In this document: in pieces, positions 49,033 to 57,147 of the stretch
How positions within the stretch are numbered: position 1 is the first letter of the stretch
How the letters are laid out: each line of letters begins with the position of its first letter
Origin: DATJFQ01 sp035492775
GTDB taxonomy: Bacteria > Acidobacteriota > Vicinamibacteria > Vicinamibacterales > 2-12-FULL-66-21
Assembly (NCBI GenBank): GCA_035492775.1
Contig: DATJIW010000063.1
Location: 1-64,000, forward strand
Direction of reading: 5' to 3'
DNA: 64,000 nt
Position numbers and translations under genes: made by a program
The notes under the pieces: generated by a model
The model's input: only the letters and a program-made list of their open reading frames with translations
Databases searched by the model: none
What the model was told of the DNA's origin: nothing

Positions 49033-50415
49033 ATGTCGGACGCGGTGATCGCTGCCCGTTGGCAGTTCGCGTTTACGATCATGTTCCACTACCTCTTCCC
49101 CGTCCTGACGATGGGACTGGGAGTGCTCATCGCCGTTCTGAAGACGATCGAGCTCAGGACGGGTGACCGCATCTACGGCACTGCCGCGCGTTTCTGGGCG
49201 CGGATCTTCGCCATCACTTTCGCGACGGGCGTCGTCACCGGCATTCCGATGGAATTCCAGTTCGGAACGAACTGGGCCCGCTTCTCGCAGTACGCGGGGC
49301 CGGTCGTCGGACAGACGCTCTTCATGGAAGGCGTGTTCGCGTTCTTCGCCGAGTCATCGTTTCTGGGCGTATTTCTCTTCGGGGAGCGCCGGGTGAGCCC
49401 GACCCTGCACTGGGTGTCCGCCGTCATGGTCGCGGCCGGCGCCGTATTGTCCGGTTTCTTCATCGTTGCCACCAATGCATGGATGCAGCATCCGGTCGGT
49501 TTCGAGATCGTGAACGGCCGGGCGGAGCTGACCAGCCTCTGGGCGCTGCTGTCGAACCCGTATGCACGCTGGCAATACCCGCACGTGATCATGGGATCGC
49601 TCGTGACCGCGTCGATGGTCATGGCGGGCATCGGCGCGTTTTACCTGCTGGCGCGGCGTGACGAGGAATTCGGCCGCGTGTTTCTCCGCGTCGGTGTCGT
49701 CTCGGGCGTCATCTGCTCGACGCTCGCAATGTTTCCGACCGGCTCCTTCAACGGCGAGAACGTCAGCCACTATCAGCCGGCGAAGACGGCGGCGATGGAG
49801 GGACTCTTCAAGACCCAGAACGGCGCGCCTCTCGCGATTATCGGCATGCCGGATCGCCAGAAGCAGGAATTGATGGATCCCATCATCGTGCCCGGGCTGC
49901 TCAGCTACCTGATCTACGGCGATTTCCGTGCGCAGGTCACGGGACTCAATGACATTCCGGAAGATCAGCATCCGCCGATCGAGATCGTCTACTACGCGTA
50001 CCACATCATGGCGGGGCTCGGAACGATCTTCATCGGGATCCTCGCGCTCGCGTCGCTGCTGCTGTGGCGCGGGACCCTCTTCGACAACCGCGGTGTGCTG
50101 TGGCTCGTCATGCTCGCGATGCCGTTTCCATACATCGCCAACGAAGCGGGCTGGACGGTCGCGGAAGTCGGACGGCAGCCTTGGGTTGTTTACGGTCTGC
50201 AGCGCACCGCGACGGCGGATTCGACGAACGTCACGCCCGCGATGACCTATTTCACCTTGCTCGGATTCATGGGGCTGTATCTGGTTGTCGGGCTGCTGTA
50301 CCTCATGCTGTTCTACCGCATCATCGAGCAGGGGCCCGACACGGCATCGGCGGATGCCGCGATCGGTGCATTGGGTACTGGCGGAGCGACAGCAGCAGCG
50401 CGAAGCGCCCCATGA
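49033..50415 (+). CDS. cydA: Cytochrome bd ubiquinol oxidase subunit I
   Basis: A haem-bearing subunit of the high-affinity terminal oxidase, 460 residues. Haem ligands match E. coli positions: His19 (IMFHYLFP), His184 (YPHVIMG) and a Met in YHIMAG (about 326). Glu99 and Glu107 of the proton channel are present (FMEGVFAFFAESS). Quinol-site Lys251 and Glu256 lie in QPAKTAAMEG. The Q-loop is short, as in many non-enteric bd oxidases. ATG 49033 follows GGAGGG. It overlaps cydB by ATGA. It supports respiration at low oxygen and resistance to NO or H2S. Confidence 0.95.
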   Translation: MSDAVIAARWQFAFTIMFHYLFPVLTMGLGVLIAVLKTIELRTGDRIYGTAARFWARIFAITFATGVVTGIPMEFQFGTNWARFSQYAGPVVGQTLFMEGVFAFFAESSFLGVFLFGERRVSPTLHWVSAVMVAAGAVLSGFFIVATNAWMQHPVGFEIVNGRAELTSLWALLSNPYARWQYPHVIMGSLVTASMVMAGIGAFYLLARRDEEFGRVFLRVGVVSGVICSTLAMFPTGSFNGENVSHYQPAKTAAMEGLFKTQNGAPLAIIGMPDRQKQELMDPIIVPGLLSYLIYGDFRAQVTGLNDIPEDQHPPIEIVYYAYHIMAGLGTIFIGILALASLLLWRGTLFDNRGVLWLVMLAMPFPYIANEAGWTVAEVGRQPWVVYGLQRTATADSTNVTPAMTYFTLLGFMGLYLVVGLLYLMLFYRIIEQGPDTASADAAIGALGTGGATAAARSAP

Positions 50416-51422
50416 TCAATTCGATCTGGTTCATCGCCCTGGCGCTGATGCTGGCCGCATACGCCGTGCTGGATGGCTTCGACCTCGGGATCGGTGTCCT
50501 TCACCTGGTCCTCGGACGGACGACGGAGGAGCGGACGCAGTTGATCGACACCATCGGCCCGGTTTGGAACGGCAACGAGGTATGGCTGCTCGCGGCCGGA
50601 GGTTCCATGGTGGTGGCCTTCCCCACGCTGTATGCAGCGAGCTTCAGCGGGTTTTATCTCGCGTTGATGCTCGTCCTCTGGCTGCTGCTGCTGCGCGGCC
50701 TGGGAATCGAGTTCCGGCATCAGATACACCATCCGATGTGGGAGCACGCGTGGGACGTGGCGTTCGCGGTGTCGAGCGCGCTGCTGGCGCTGCTCTTCGG
50801 CGTCGCCGTCGGAAATGTGCTCCGCGGCGTTCCCTTCGATGTCGACGGACAGTTCACCGGCTCCTTCTCGGTGCTGCTGAATCCATTCGCCATCGTCGGG
50901 GGACTGCTGGGCGTCACAACCCTCGCGTTTCACGGCGCCTGCTGGGCCGCGCTCAAGACCGACGGAGATCTGCAGGCACGTGCCCGGCGGTTCGCCGGGC
51001 GTCTGTGGTTTGTGAGCATCGCCGTGCTCGGGTTGATGATTGCTGCCAGCTTCGCCGTCAGTCCGCACTTCACCGATAATTTCAGCCGGTATCCAGTCCT
51101 CCTGCTGGTGCCCGCCGCGACGCTGGGGGCGCTCGTCCTGAACCGCCGCGCGCTCGGCAGGCGTGACGACCGTGCGGCGTTCCGAGGGTCCGCCGCGTAC
51201 GTGGCAGGCATCCTTGCGTCGGTGGCGGCCGGACTGTATCCGATGCTGCTGCCGCCACTGGCCGGGAGTCCGTATCCCGGTCTCGACATCTACAACTCCG
51301 CAGCGCCCCCGCACAGCCTGCGGACGGCGCTGGCGATCTACTTGTTCGGCATCGGATTGGTATCGATCTACCTGGCGAATATCTACCGGATCTGGAGCGG
51401 AAAGGGCAGCGAGTCGTCATAG
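50412..51422 (+). CDS. cydB: Cytochrome bd ubiquinol oxidase subunit II
   Basis: Second subunit of the bd oxidase, 336 residues with about eight or nine membrane helices. The N-terminal YAVLDGFDLGIGVLH and IGPVWNGNEVWLL motifs are diagnostic. It starts at the ATG overlapping the cydA stop (ATGA); a longer upstream frame is shadow. No cydX-like microprotein or cydDC assembly genes are visible next to it. Two overlapping hairpins follow the stop codon. Confidence 0.95.
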   Translation: MINSIWFIALALMLAAYAVLDGFDLGIGVLHLVLGRTTEERTQLIDTIGPVWNGNEVWLLAAGGSMVVAFPTLYAASFSGFYLALMLVLWLLLLRGLGIEFRHQIHHPMWEHAWDVAFAVSSALLALLFGVAVGNVLRGVPFDVDGQFTGSFSVLLNPFAIVGGLLGVTTLAFHGACWAALKTDGDLQARARRFAGRLWFVSIAVLGLMIAASFAVSPHFTDNFSRYPVLLLVPAATLGALVLNRRALGRRDDRAAFRGSAAYVAGILASVAAGLYPMLLPPLAGSPYPGLDIYNSAAPPHSLRTALAIYLFGIGLVSIYLANIYRIWSGKGSESS

Positions 51423-51446
51423 CGTCCGGTCGGAGTCGGACCCGTT

Positions 51447-51480
51447 GCCGTGATCGACTCACGGCTCGTCAAGCGAGCCG
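51447..51480. terminator. Overlapping alternative hairpins between cydB and the RES toxin gene
   Basis: GCCGTGA-TCGAC-TCACGGC (51447-51465) and CGGCTCG-TCAAG-CGAGCCG (51462-51480) share bases and are mutually exclusive. They sit between convergent genes, the second reaching into the toxin's last codons. Neither has a strong T-run. Confidence 0.4.
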
Positions 51481-52026
51481 CATCCCGAAAAAGTCGGACA
51501 CCTCCTGCACGGCGGCGTGATCGGTCGTCAGCGTTTCGACGTGGACGAGATCGAGCGCCCGTACGGCGCGGTCGAACAGCGTCACGTTGCTCCAGAGCGC
51601 TTCCCATGACGACCACCAGCGCAGCCCCGCAGCTCCGGCGTGCGTGCGGAAAAGGGTGAGCGCCTGCGGCTGTGTCACCGCACGCGTCCGCGTTGCAACG
51701 CGCGATGGACGTAGCCGCTCGCGGCGGAGCACGGCTGGATCGTCGAGGTCGATGAGCGGCGCCTTCGTGTCATCCAGTTCGAGCTGCGCGAGCGCCAGGG
51801 CATGTCCGCGTCGCTGCAGCAGCGCCGGCACCAGCCGCTGTCCGCGGAACGGCGCGAGCTGCTCGACGACGCAGGAGACAGGCCGGTCGGACAGGTACAG
51901 GCACCCATAGGCGTCCGGATTGTCGTGGCGACCTTCTCCCTGATAGCGCCTCGGGAACCAGAGCGGGCCGTCCTCCTCGCGTTCGCGCGCGCCGGCGTTC
52001 CACGCGAAGCACCGGTAGAGCGTCAC
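51469..52026 (-). CDS. RES-domain toxin (NAD-degrading, type II toxin-antitoxin)
   Basis: A 185-residue toxin of the RES family (ParT/MbcT-like), which inactivates cells by breaking down NAD+ or ADP-ribosylating targets. The N-terminus LYRCFAW, the CLYLSDRPVSCVVEQL segment (conserved Glu) and the later WSSWEALWSNV block match the fold, with Arg, Glu and Ser residues at RES positions. It starts at GTG 52026, which overlaps the antitoxin stop by four bases (GTGA), the usual coupling that keeps toxin below antitoxin. A long upstream frame is ignored. Confidence 0.85.
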   Translation of the reverse strand: MTLYRCFAWNAGAREREEDGPLWFPRRYQGEGRHDNPDAYGCLYLSDRPVSCVVEQLAPFRGQRLVPALLQRRGHALALAQLELDDTKAPLIDLDDPAVLRRERLRPSRVATRTRAVTQPQALTLFRTHAGAAGLRWWSSWEALWSNVTLFDRAVRALDLVHVETLTTDHAAVQEVSDFFGMRLA

Positions 52027-52355
52027 GCGAAGGAGTCGGAACGTTCGGCACGCACCGCGCGCATCAACTCCTCGGTGCGTCCCGCACGGATCAGATCGAT
52101 CGGGCGGCGGTCCTGCAGTCGCGGGTTGACGCCGAACAGCCACGACAGCGCGGCCTCCCGATCGTAGATGCGGAGGAGCGCCGCCCAGACGAGCTCGAGC
52201 AGGTCGACCCGCTCGGCGTTGAGGGGGTCGATCCCGGCGCCGCGCAGCCAGCGCGTGATCTGCGAGCGGTTGACGCCGAGCATCTCGGCGAGCCGCGCGG
52301 CCGACCGGAAGTCGTCGCGGAGCGCCTCGATCTTGTGGACCGTCGCGAGTGGCAT
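52023..52355 (-). CDS. Xre/MbcA/ParS-type antitoxin (DUF2384)
   Basis: A 110-residue antitoxin. The N-terminal helices (RLAEMLGVNRSQITRWLRG) form a DNA-binding HTH, and the C-terminal half (ALSWLFGVNPRLQDRRPIDL) is the MbcA/ParS/Xre toxin-binding domain. It neutralises the RES toxin encoded immediately downstream and represses its own promoter. A double palindromic operator lies 14 bases upstream of the ATG. Confidence 0.88.
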   Translation of the reverse strand: MPLATVHKIEALRDDFRSAARLAEMLGVNRSQITRWLRGAGIDPLNAERVDLLELVWAALLRIYDREAALSWLFGVNPRLQDRRPIDLIRAGRTEELMRAVRAERSDSFA

Positions 52356-52369
52356 CCTCGCATCTTAAC

Positions 52370-52403
52370 GCAACAGAAAATGTTGCGCAACAAGATCCGT
52401 TGC
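52370..52403. promoter_or_regulatory. Tandem operator for the RES-Xre toxin-antitoxin operon
   Basis: Two back-to-back perfect copies of GCAAC-N7-GTTGC, at 52370-52386 and 52387-52403, centre to centre 17 bases. The spacing puts two repressor dimers on nearly the same DNA face, suggesting cooperative binding by the antitoxin just upstream of its start codon. Confidence 0.7.
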
Positions 52404-52418
52404 GAATTCGGCCAGGAG

Positions 52419-53993
52419 CTATGCGGCAAGGCGCCGGGTCGACTCCGCCAGCCGGCGCAGGAAGCGCGCGCGCTCCAGCGCGTCCCGCTCGCGCTGCAGG
52501 TCCTCCACCGGCCACGGCAGGCGCCAGCACCAGTTCGCCTCGCTGACGACCGCCGGCGTATTGATCCGGTCGCGCCAGCCGAACACGTCCTGGATCGGCA
52601 GGATCAGCAGGTCGGAGCCCGACTTGAACAGCACCGTGAGAAAGGCGTCGCGCACTCGATCCGAGAACGGATCGGCGTCCGACAGCCCCGCCGCACGCGC
52701 CGCGTCCAGCTGCGCGAACGCACGGCGCTCCTCCGGGGGGGCGCTGTCCCACCAGTCCGCCATCGTCTCCGTGTCGTGCGTGCCGCTCGTCGCGACCGAA
52801 ACGGCGGCGTAGCCGCAGGGATCCCTGAACGGCCGGCCGTCCTTGTCCCACTCGCGCTCCCAGCGAAGGACCTTGTAGCCGGGCACCTCGAAGCTCGCGA
52901 GCGTTTGCCGCACGAAATCCGGGATGACGCCGAGATCTTCGGCCGTGACGCGCGTGCCGGTTTCCGTAAAGAGGCTCAGGAGCCGCACGCCCTGAGCGAT
53001 CTGATCGGGTTCGGCGGAGGGCACGAACGCGGCCGAGCCGTCCGGTTCGCGAACGTACGTGCGGAAAAAGCCTACCAGGTGGTCGACCCGGTAGCCGTCA
53101 TACAGATCGGCGCTCCTCCGAGCCCGCGCGCGCAGCCATTCGTCGCCTTTCGCGGCAATCTCCGGCCAGCGATACGCAGGGAAGCCCCAGTCCTGCCCCG
53201 TCTCCGAAAACGCGTCGGGTGGCGCGCCGACCGATGTATCGAGGCGGAAATCGTGCTGCCGCGACCAGACGTCGGCGCTGTCGCCGCTGACCATGAACGG
53301 GAAATCGCCGAACACGCCGACGCCAGCCGCACGACGCGCCTGCTGCCATTGCTCCGCTGCGATCCATTGCAGGTAGGTGAAGAACAGGATGTCGCGGGCG
53401 AGGTCGGCGCGAGCGGCAGCGAGCGCCTGGGGCTCGCGGTCGCGCAGTGCGTCCCGCCACTCGAGCCAGCCGCGGCCGCCCTCACGCGCTTTCAAGGCGC
53501 GGAAGAGCGCGTACTCACGAAGCCACCAGGCCTCGCGGTCGCTGAAGGTCTGCAGCGCGGCGGCACGTGGAGTCTCCTGGCGCCACTCGTCACGCTCGAA
53601 GCGCTCGAAAGCCGCGCGAAACGCGCGCGACTTCAGCGTGCGCACGCCGTGGTAGTCGACGGTATTCGACGTTCTCGCGGCGGCAAGCGCGTCGCGTTCG
53701 CCGGGATCGAGTACCGCTTCCGCACCCGACGGGCCGAAATCCACCATGCGCTGCGGCGAAATGAAGATCGGATCGATCGCCATCGCGCTCAGCGCCGAGT
53801 ACGGCGAATGCTGGCCCCACGCCATCTCGTTCAACGGAAGCAGCTGTACGAAGGAAAACCCCGCATCTCGCAGCCACTCGCCCAGGATCGGAAAATCGCA
53901 CAGCTCGCCGATGCCCCAGCTGGCGCGTGAGGGGATTGAAAAGAGCGGTACGAGAAGTCCCGCATGCCGTCCGGAGAAGAAATCACGCGGCAT
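52419..53993 (-). CDS. malQ: 4-alpha-glucanotransferase (amylomaltase, GH77)
   Basis: Cytoplasmic enzyme that moves glucan segments between maltodextrins, 524 residues, normal for GH77. The N-terminal GLLVPLFSIPSRASWGIGE and LPLNEM, the nucleophile region YRVDHLVGFFR (Asp), TAEDLGVIP (acid/base Glu) and SGTHDTETM are all present. ATG 53993 overlaps the preceding aminotransferase gene by 11 bases. No glycogen phosphorylase or other glycogen genes are in the window. Confidence 0.95.
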   Translation of the reverse strand: MPRDFFSGRHAGLLVPLFSIPSRASWGIGELCDFPILGEWLRDAGFSFVQLLPLNEMAWGQHSPYSALSAMAIDPIFISPQRMVDFGPSGAEAVLDPGERDALAAARTSNTVDYHGVRTLKSRAFRAAFERFERDEWRQETPRAAALQTFSDREAWWLREYALFRALKAREGGRGWLEWRDALRDREPQALAAARADLARDILFFTYLQWIAAEQWQQARRAAGVGVFGDFPFMVSGDSADVWSRQHDFRLDTSVGAPPDAFSETGQDWGFPAYRWPEIAAKGDEWLRARARRSADLYDGYRVDHLVGFFRTYVREPDGSAAFVPSAEPDQIAQGVRLLSLFTETGTRVTAEDLGVIPDFVRQTLASFEVPGYKVLRWEREWDKDGRPFRDPCGYAAVSVATSGTHDTETMADWWDSAPPEERRAFAQLDAARAAGLSDADPFSDRVRDAFLTVLFKSGSDLLILPIQDVFGWRDRINTPAVVSEANWCWRLPWPVEDLQRERDALERARFLRRLAESTRRLAA

Positions 53994-55149
53994 CGGCGCA
54001 CTCGAGAAGGATACGGACGCCCTGCTCGAACGCGAGCGGCTCCGGCAACAGGCTGACCACGATGAACGCCTCGTGAGGGAAATCGAAGAAGAACCCGGGA
54101 TGGACCACGACCCCGCGGTCGAGCAAATCCAGGGCCAGCCGCTCTTCGCCAATCGTCGCCGGCACGCGCAGAACGGCCGACCAGCCGCCTTCCGCGGGCA
54201 ACATCGACACGCGCCCGCCGCGACTGCCCTGAACGAGCCGGTCGAGGGCGGCATAGTTCGTCCGGATACGTTCGCGAATCTGATCGCGCACGACGCCGCT
54301 GTCCCGCAGAAGCGCCGGTACGGCCAGCTGCACAGGCGTGGACACGGACAAATACGTGTCGCACACCAGTTCGAGCCGATCCATCGCCTCCTCGACGAGC
54401 GCATCCGGACCGCCGACGGCAATCCACCCGAGTTTCACTTGCGGAAGTCCCGCCGTCTTGGACAGGCCGCCAAGCCTGAACACCAGCGCCTCGTCGCTGG
54501 CGAGCGCGGCGGGATCGTCGAAAGGCCCGAGAAGCGGATACTCGGCAAAGACTTCGTCGACGATCAGCCCGGCCTGTCTCGATACGCATCGCTCCATCAG
54601 CTGCGCGGCGTCCGGCCCCGTCAAGACGCTGCCGGTCGGATTGTTCGGACTCACGACGAGCACGGCGCGCGTGCGTTCGGTCCAGACGCGATCGACGTCG
54701 ATCCAGTCGATGCTCCAGGCTCCGTGGAAGGCGAGGCGATAGGATCGCTGCGCGACGCCTTCGAGCTGCGTGAGGTGATCGAAGAGCGGATAACTCGGCA
54801 CCGGCGCCAGCACCGCCGTTCCGGGGTCGCACAACAGCTTGAACAGCAGCGAATATGCTTCGCTCGTGCTCGAGGTCAGGGCGATCCGCTCGACGGGTAC
54901 CCGAACACCTCGCGCGGCGTACACCTCGGATACTGCTTGTCGCGCGGCCACGTCGCCCAACGGATCAGGTGCATAGTCCAGCCCGCGATCCGATCCGAGC
55001 GGGTCGAGCAGCTGTGGAGGGTACCGGATCCCCGCGCGCGTCGGGTTGGACAGGGTGAGATTGATCAGATCGCGTCCGACTTTCGCGCGGGAGAGTGCGG
55101 AAGACAGCCGGTTCGGCCGGCGGTCCTCGGGAACACGGGACGAAAACAT
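53983..55149 (-). CDS. PLP-dependent class I/II aminotransferase
   Basis: A 388-residue fold-type I aminotransferase. Visible are the INLTLSNPTRAG N-terminus, SSTSEAYSLLF (PLP phosphate), SPNNPTGSVL, the Asp in LIVDEVFAEY, and the PLP lysine in GGLSKTAGLPQVKLGW. The substrate-binding Arg is probably in the C-terminal half. The YPPQLLDPLG and LDYAPDPLGD segments place it near the alanine/aspartate-type or valine-pyruvate-type group; substrate not determinable. ATG 55149 (MFSSRVPEDRRPNRL) is chosen over a longer frame. It overlaps malQ by 11 bases. Confidence 0.88.
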   Translation of the reverse strand: MFSSRVPEDRRPNRLSSALSRAKVGRDLINLTLSNPTRAGIRYPPQLLDPLGSDRGLDYAPDPLGDVAARQAVSEVYAARGVRVPVERIALTSSTSEAYSLLFKLLCDPGTAVLAPVPSYPLFDHLTQLEGVAQRSYRLAFHGAWSIDWIDVDRVWTERTRAVLVVSPNNPTGSVLTGPDAAQLMERCVSRQAGLIVDEVFAEYPLLGPFDDPAALASDEALVFRLGGLSKTAGLPQVKLGWIAVGGPDALVEEAMDRLELVCDTYLSVSTPVQLAVPALLRDSGVVRDQIRERIRTNYAALDRLVQGSRGGRVSMLPAEGGWSAVLRVPATIGEERLALDLLDRGVVVHPGFFFDFPHEAFIVVSLLPEPLAFEQGVRILLECADAA

Positions 55150-55273
55150 TGCTCTAGGATATTTGGTAACTTGGGCGCAGGCGCGGGGCTGATTGTTTTT
55201 CCTGCCGGGACTGACAGGTGAAACGGGCGCGATGCCGTCCGCTCGTCGCGCTATTTGGCCTGCGGGATTTCCG

Positions 55274-55765
55274 ATGAATCTCCCGTTCGACACGTTCGCG
55301 CGGTATACGGCCGAGGAGCGCGAGAAATGGCGCGACTGGTTCGCCGCGCACCCCGATGCGCTCGAGGTGGAGATGCAACCGGGCGGCCGGTTCTCCACCA
55401 TCGGCGCCCTGATCGATCACATCTTCATCGTCGAACGCCGCCACCTGCAGCGGCTGACGGGCGCGCGTCTCGATGAGCGGACGGGATTGAGCGGACGCCA
55501 TGCGGCGCCGCTATTCGATTACGGCGCGTCGGTCCGTCGCGAGTTGCTCCAATTCGTGTCGGAACTCGATGAAGAAGCGGCGGATCGGCCGTTCGCGGTG
55601 ACGGTCCAGAGCGGCGGTGAGTTCCACATCACGCCACGCAAGCTGATCTTCCACTGCCTGCTGCACGAAACGCGTCACTGGGCGCAGATCGCGCTCGCGC
55701 TGAGACGCGCCGGCCTCGAGCCACCGGGCAATCACGACCTGTTCTACAGCCGCGCAATGCGATAA
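55274..55765 (+). CDS. DinB-fold metal-dependent protein
   Basis: A 163-residue four-helix-bundle protein of the DinB/YfiT superfamily. The likely metal-binding histidines are in ALIDHIFIVERRH and LLHETRHWAQIAL. Family members are thiol transferases, stress proteins or small-molecule hydrolases; the actual role here is unknown. ATG 55274 (MNLPFDTFARYT) matches family starts; the upstream frame to 55193 is not conserved. It is convergent with the class III aminotransferase gene and shares a long inverted repeat at the 3' end. Confidence 0.82.
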   Translation: MNLPFDTFARYTAEEREKWRDWFAAHPDALEVEMQPGGRFSTIGALIDHIFIVERRHLQRLTGARLDERTGLSGRHAAPLFDYGASVRRELLQFVSELDEEAADRPFAVTVQSGGEFHITPRKLIFHCLLHETRHWAQIALALRRAGLEPPGNHDLFYSRAMR

Positions 55766-55832
55766 AGCAGTTGCCAGTCCTCAGCCTCAAACAAAACTGA
55801 TGACTGATTACTGGAGCCTGGCTACTGCTTTA
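55761..55832. terminator. Long inverted repeat covering the stop codons of two convergent genes
   Basis: ATAAAGCAGTTGCCAG (55761-55776) and its near-exact reverse complement CTGGCTACTGCTTTAT (55817-55832) match at 15 of 16 bases around a 40-base loop. Each arm contains one gene's stop codon. The loop holds degenerate ACTGATG/ACTGATT heptamers. It could act as a shared bidirectional terminator. Confidence 0.55.
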
Positions 55833-57147
55833 TTGCCGCCAGTCCTCTATCGATGATTTCGAACGCGTGGCGCAGCTCTTCCTCGGTGATCGACAGGGGC
55901 GGGTTCGCGAAGAAGGTGTTCCAGCGGATGAAGGTGTAGAGCCCTTCGTCGCGGAAGAATTTCGCGAGCGCCTTCATCGGCTCGCTCGTGCCGTTGAACG
56001 GCGCGAGCGGCTCCATCGACTTGCGGTCTTTCACCAGCTCCACGAGGCCGAACAGGCCGATGTTGCGCGTGGCGCCGACCATTTCGTGCTTCTCGCGAAG
56101 CGTGGACATGAGCGTCGTCATCAGCGTCCCCATCCGCCTCGCGTTCTCCAGCAGGCGATCGTCCTCGTAGACCTGCAGCGTCGCGAGCGCCGCGGCGCAC
56201 GCGAGCGGATGGCTGTTGTACGTCAGTCCCCCGTAGAACACCTTGTCGCGGAAATGCTCCGCGATGTGCCGACGCATGCCGACGGCGCCGAGCGGCACGT
56301 ACGCGCTCGTCAGTCCTTTCGCCATGGTCATCAGATCCGGGACGACGCGCCAGTGATCGACGGCGAACCATTCGCCGGTGCGGCCGAAACCCGACATCAC
56401 CTCGTCGACGATCATGAGGATGCCGTAACGGGAGCAGACGTCGCGCACGCCCTGCAGGTAGCCGTCGGGAGGGATCAGGACGCCGTTCGTGCCCGTGACG
56501 GGCTCCAGGATGAAGCCGGCGATCGTCTGCGCACCTTCGAGCTGGATCGTTTCCTCGAGCATCGCGAGCGCGTCCTTCGCGGTGTCCCAGCCGCGCTGGA
56601 TGCCGTGATACGGGTTCAGCACGTGCACGACGCCGGGCATCCCCGGTTCCGCCGCCCAGCGACGCGGATCTCCGGTGAGCATCATCGCACCCGCGGTCGC
56701 GCCGTGATACGAACGGTAGAACGACAGGATCTTGTGACGCCCGGTGTACTGGCGTGCCAGCTTCACGGCGTTCTCGTTCGCCTCGGCACCGCCGTTCGTG
56801 AAGAAGAACGTGTCGATGTCGCCCGGCGTGATCTCCGCGAGCTTTCGGCCCAGACGCGCCCGCGGCTCGGTCGCCATGAACGGGTTGGCATACGCGAGCG
56901 TTTCGAGCTGCTGCGCGATCGCGCGGATGATGCGCTCGTCGCCGTGGCCCGCATTCACGCACATCAGCTGGCTGTTGAAATCGAGGTACCGCTTGCCCTC
57001 AGGCGTCCAGAACCAGCACCCTTTCGCGCCGGCGACGGGAATCGGATCGACGGTTGACTGCGCCGACCATTCGTAGAGCGTGTGCTTTTTCGTGAGGTCG
57101 ACGATCGTCTGTCCGCTCAGTCCCGCCGTCGCGTCTGCCGTCTTCAT
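55822..57147 (-). CDS. Class III PLP-dependent aminotransferase
   Basis: A 441-residue omega-aminotransferase. Features are FNSQLMCVNAGH near the N-terminus, TNGGAEANENAVKLAR (PLP phosphate), SFYRSYHGAT, the Asp in LMIVDEVMSGFGRTG, the PLP lysine in MAKGLTSAYVPLG, and YGGLTYNSHPLAC. The KHTLYEWSAQ start resembles taurine- and beta-alanine-pyruvate aminotransferases. It deaminates an amino compound to an aldehyde or keto acid in a catabolic operon. ATG 57147 overlaps the dehydrogenase stop (ATGA). Substrate unknown. Confidence 0.88.
   Translation of the reverse strand: MKTADATAGLSGQTIVDLTKKHTLYEWSAQSTVDPIPVAGAKGCWFWTPEGKRYLDFNSQLMCVNAGHGDERIIRAIAQQLETLAYANPFMATEPRARLGRKLAEITPGDIDTFFFTNGGAEANENAVKLARQYTGRHKILSFYRSYHGATAGAMMLTGDPRRWAAEPGMPGVVHVLNPYHGIQRGWDTAKDALAMLEETIQLEGAQTIAGFILEPVTGTNGVLIPPDGYLQGVRDVCSRYGILMIVDEVMSGFGRTGEWFAVDHWRVVPDLMTMAKGLTSAYVPLGAVGMRRHIAEHFRDKVFYGGLTYNSHPLACAAALATLQVYEDDRLLENARRMGTLMTTLMSTLREKHEMVGATRNIGLFGLVELVKDRKSMEPLAPFNGTSEPMKALAKFFRDEGLYTFIRWNTFFANPPLSITEEELRHAFEIIDRGLAAIKQ

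Noticed and set aside
52027..52851. Long upstream extension of the RES toxin frame
   Set aside because: It lies across the antitoxin and malQ genes and lacks motifs; the coupled GTG at 52026 is the natural start.
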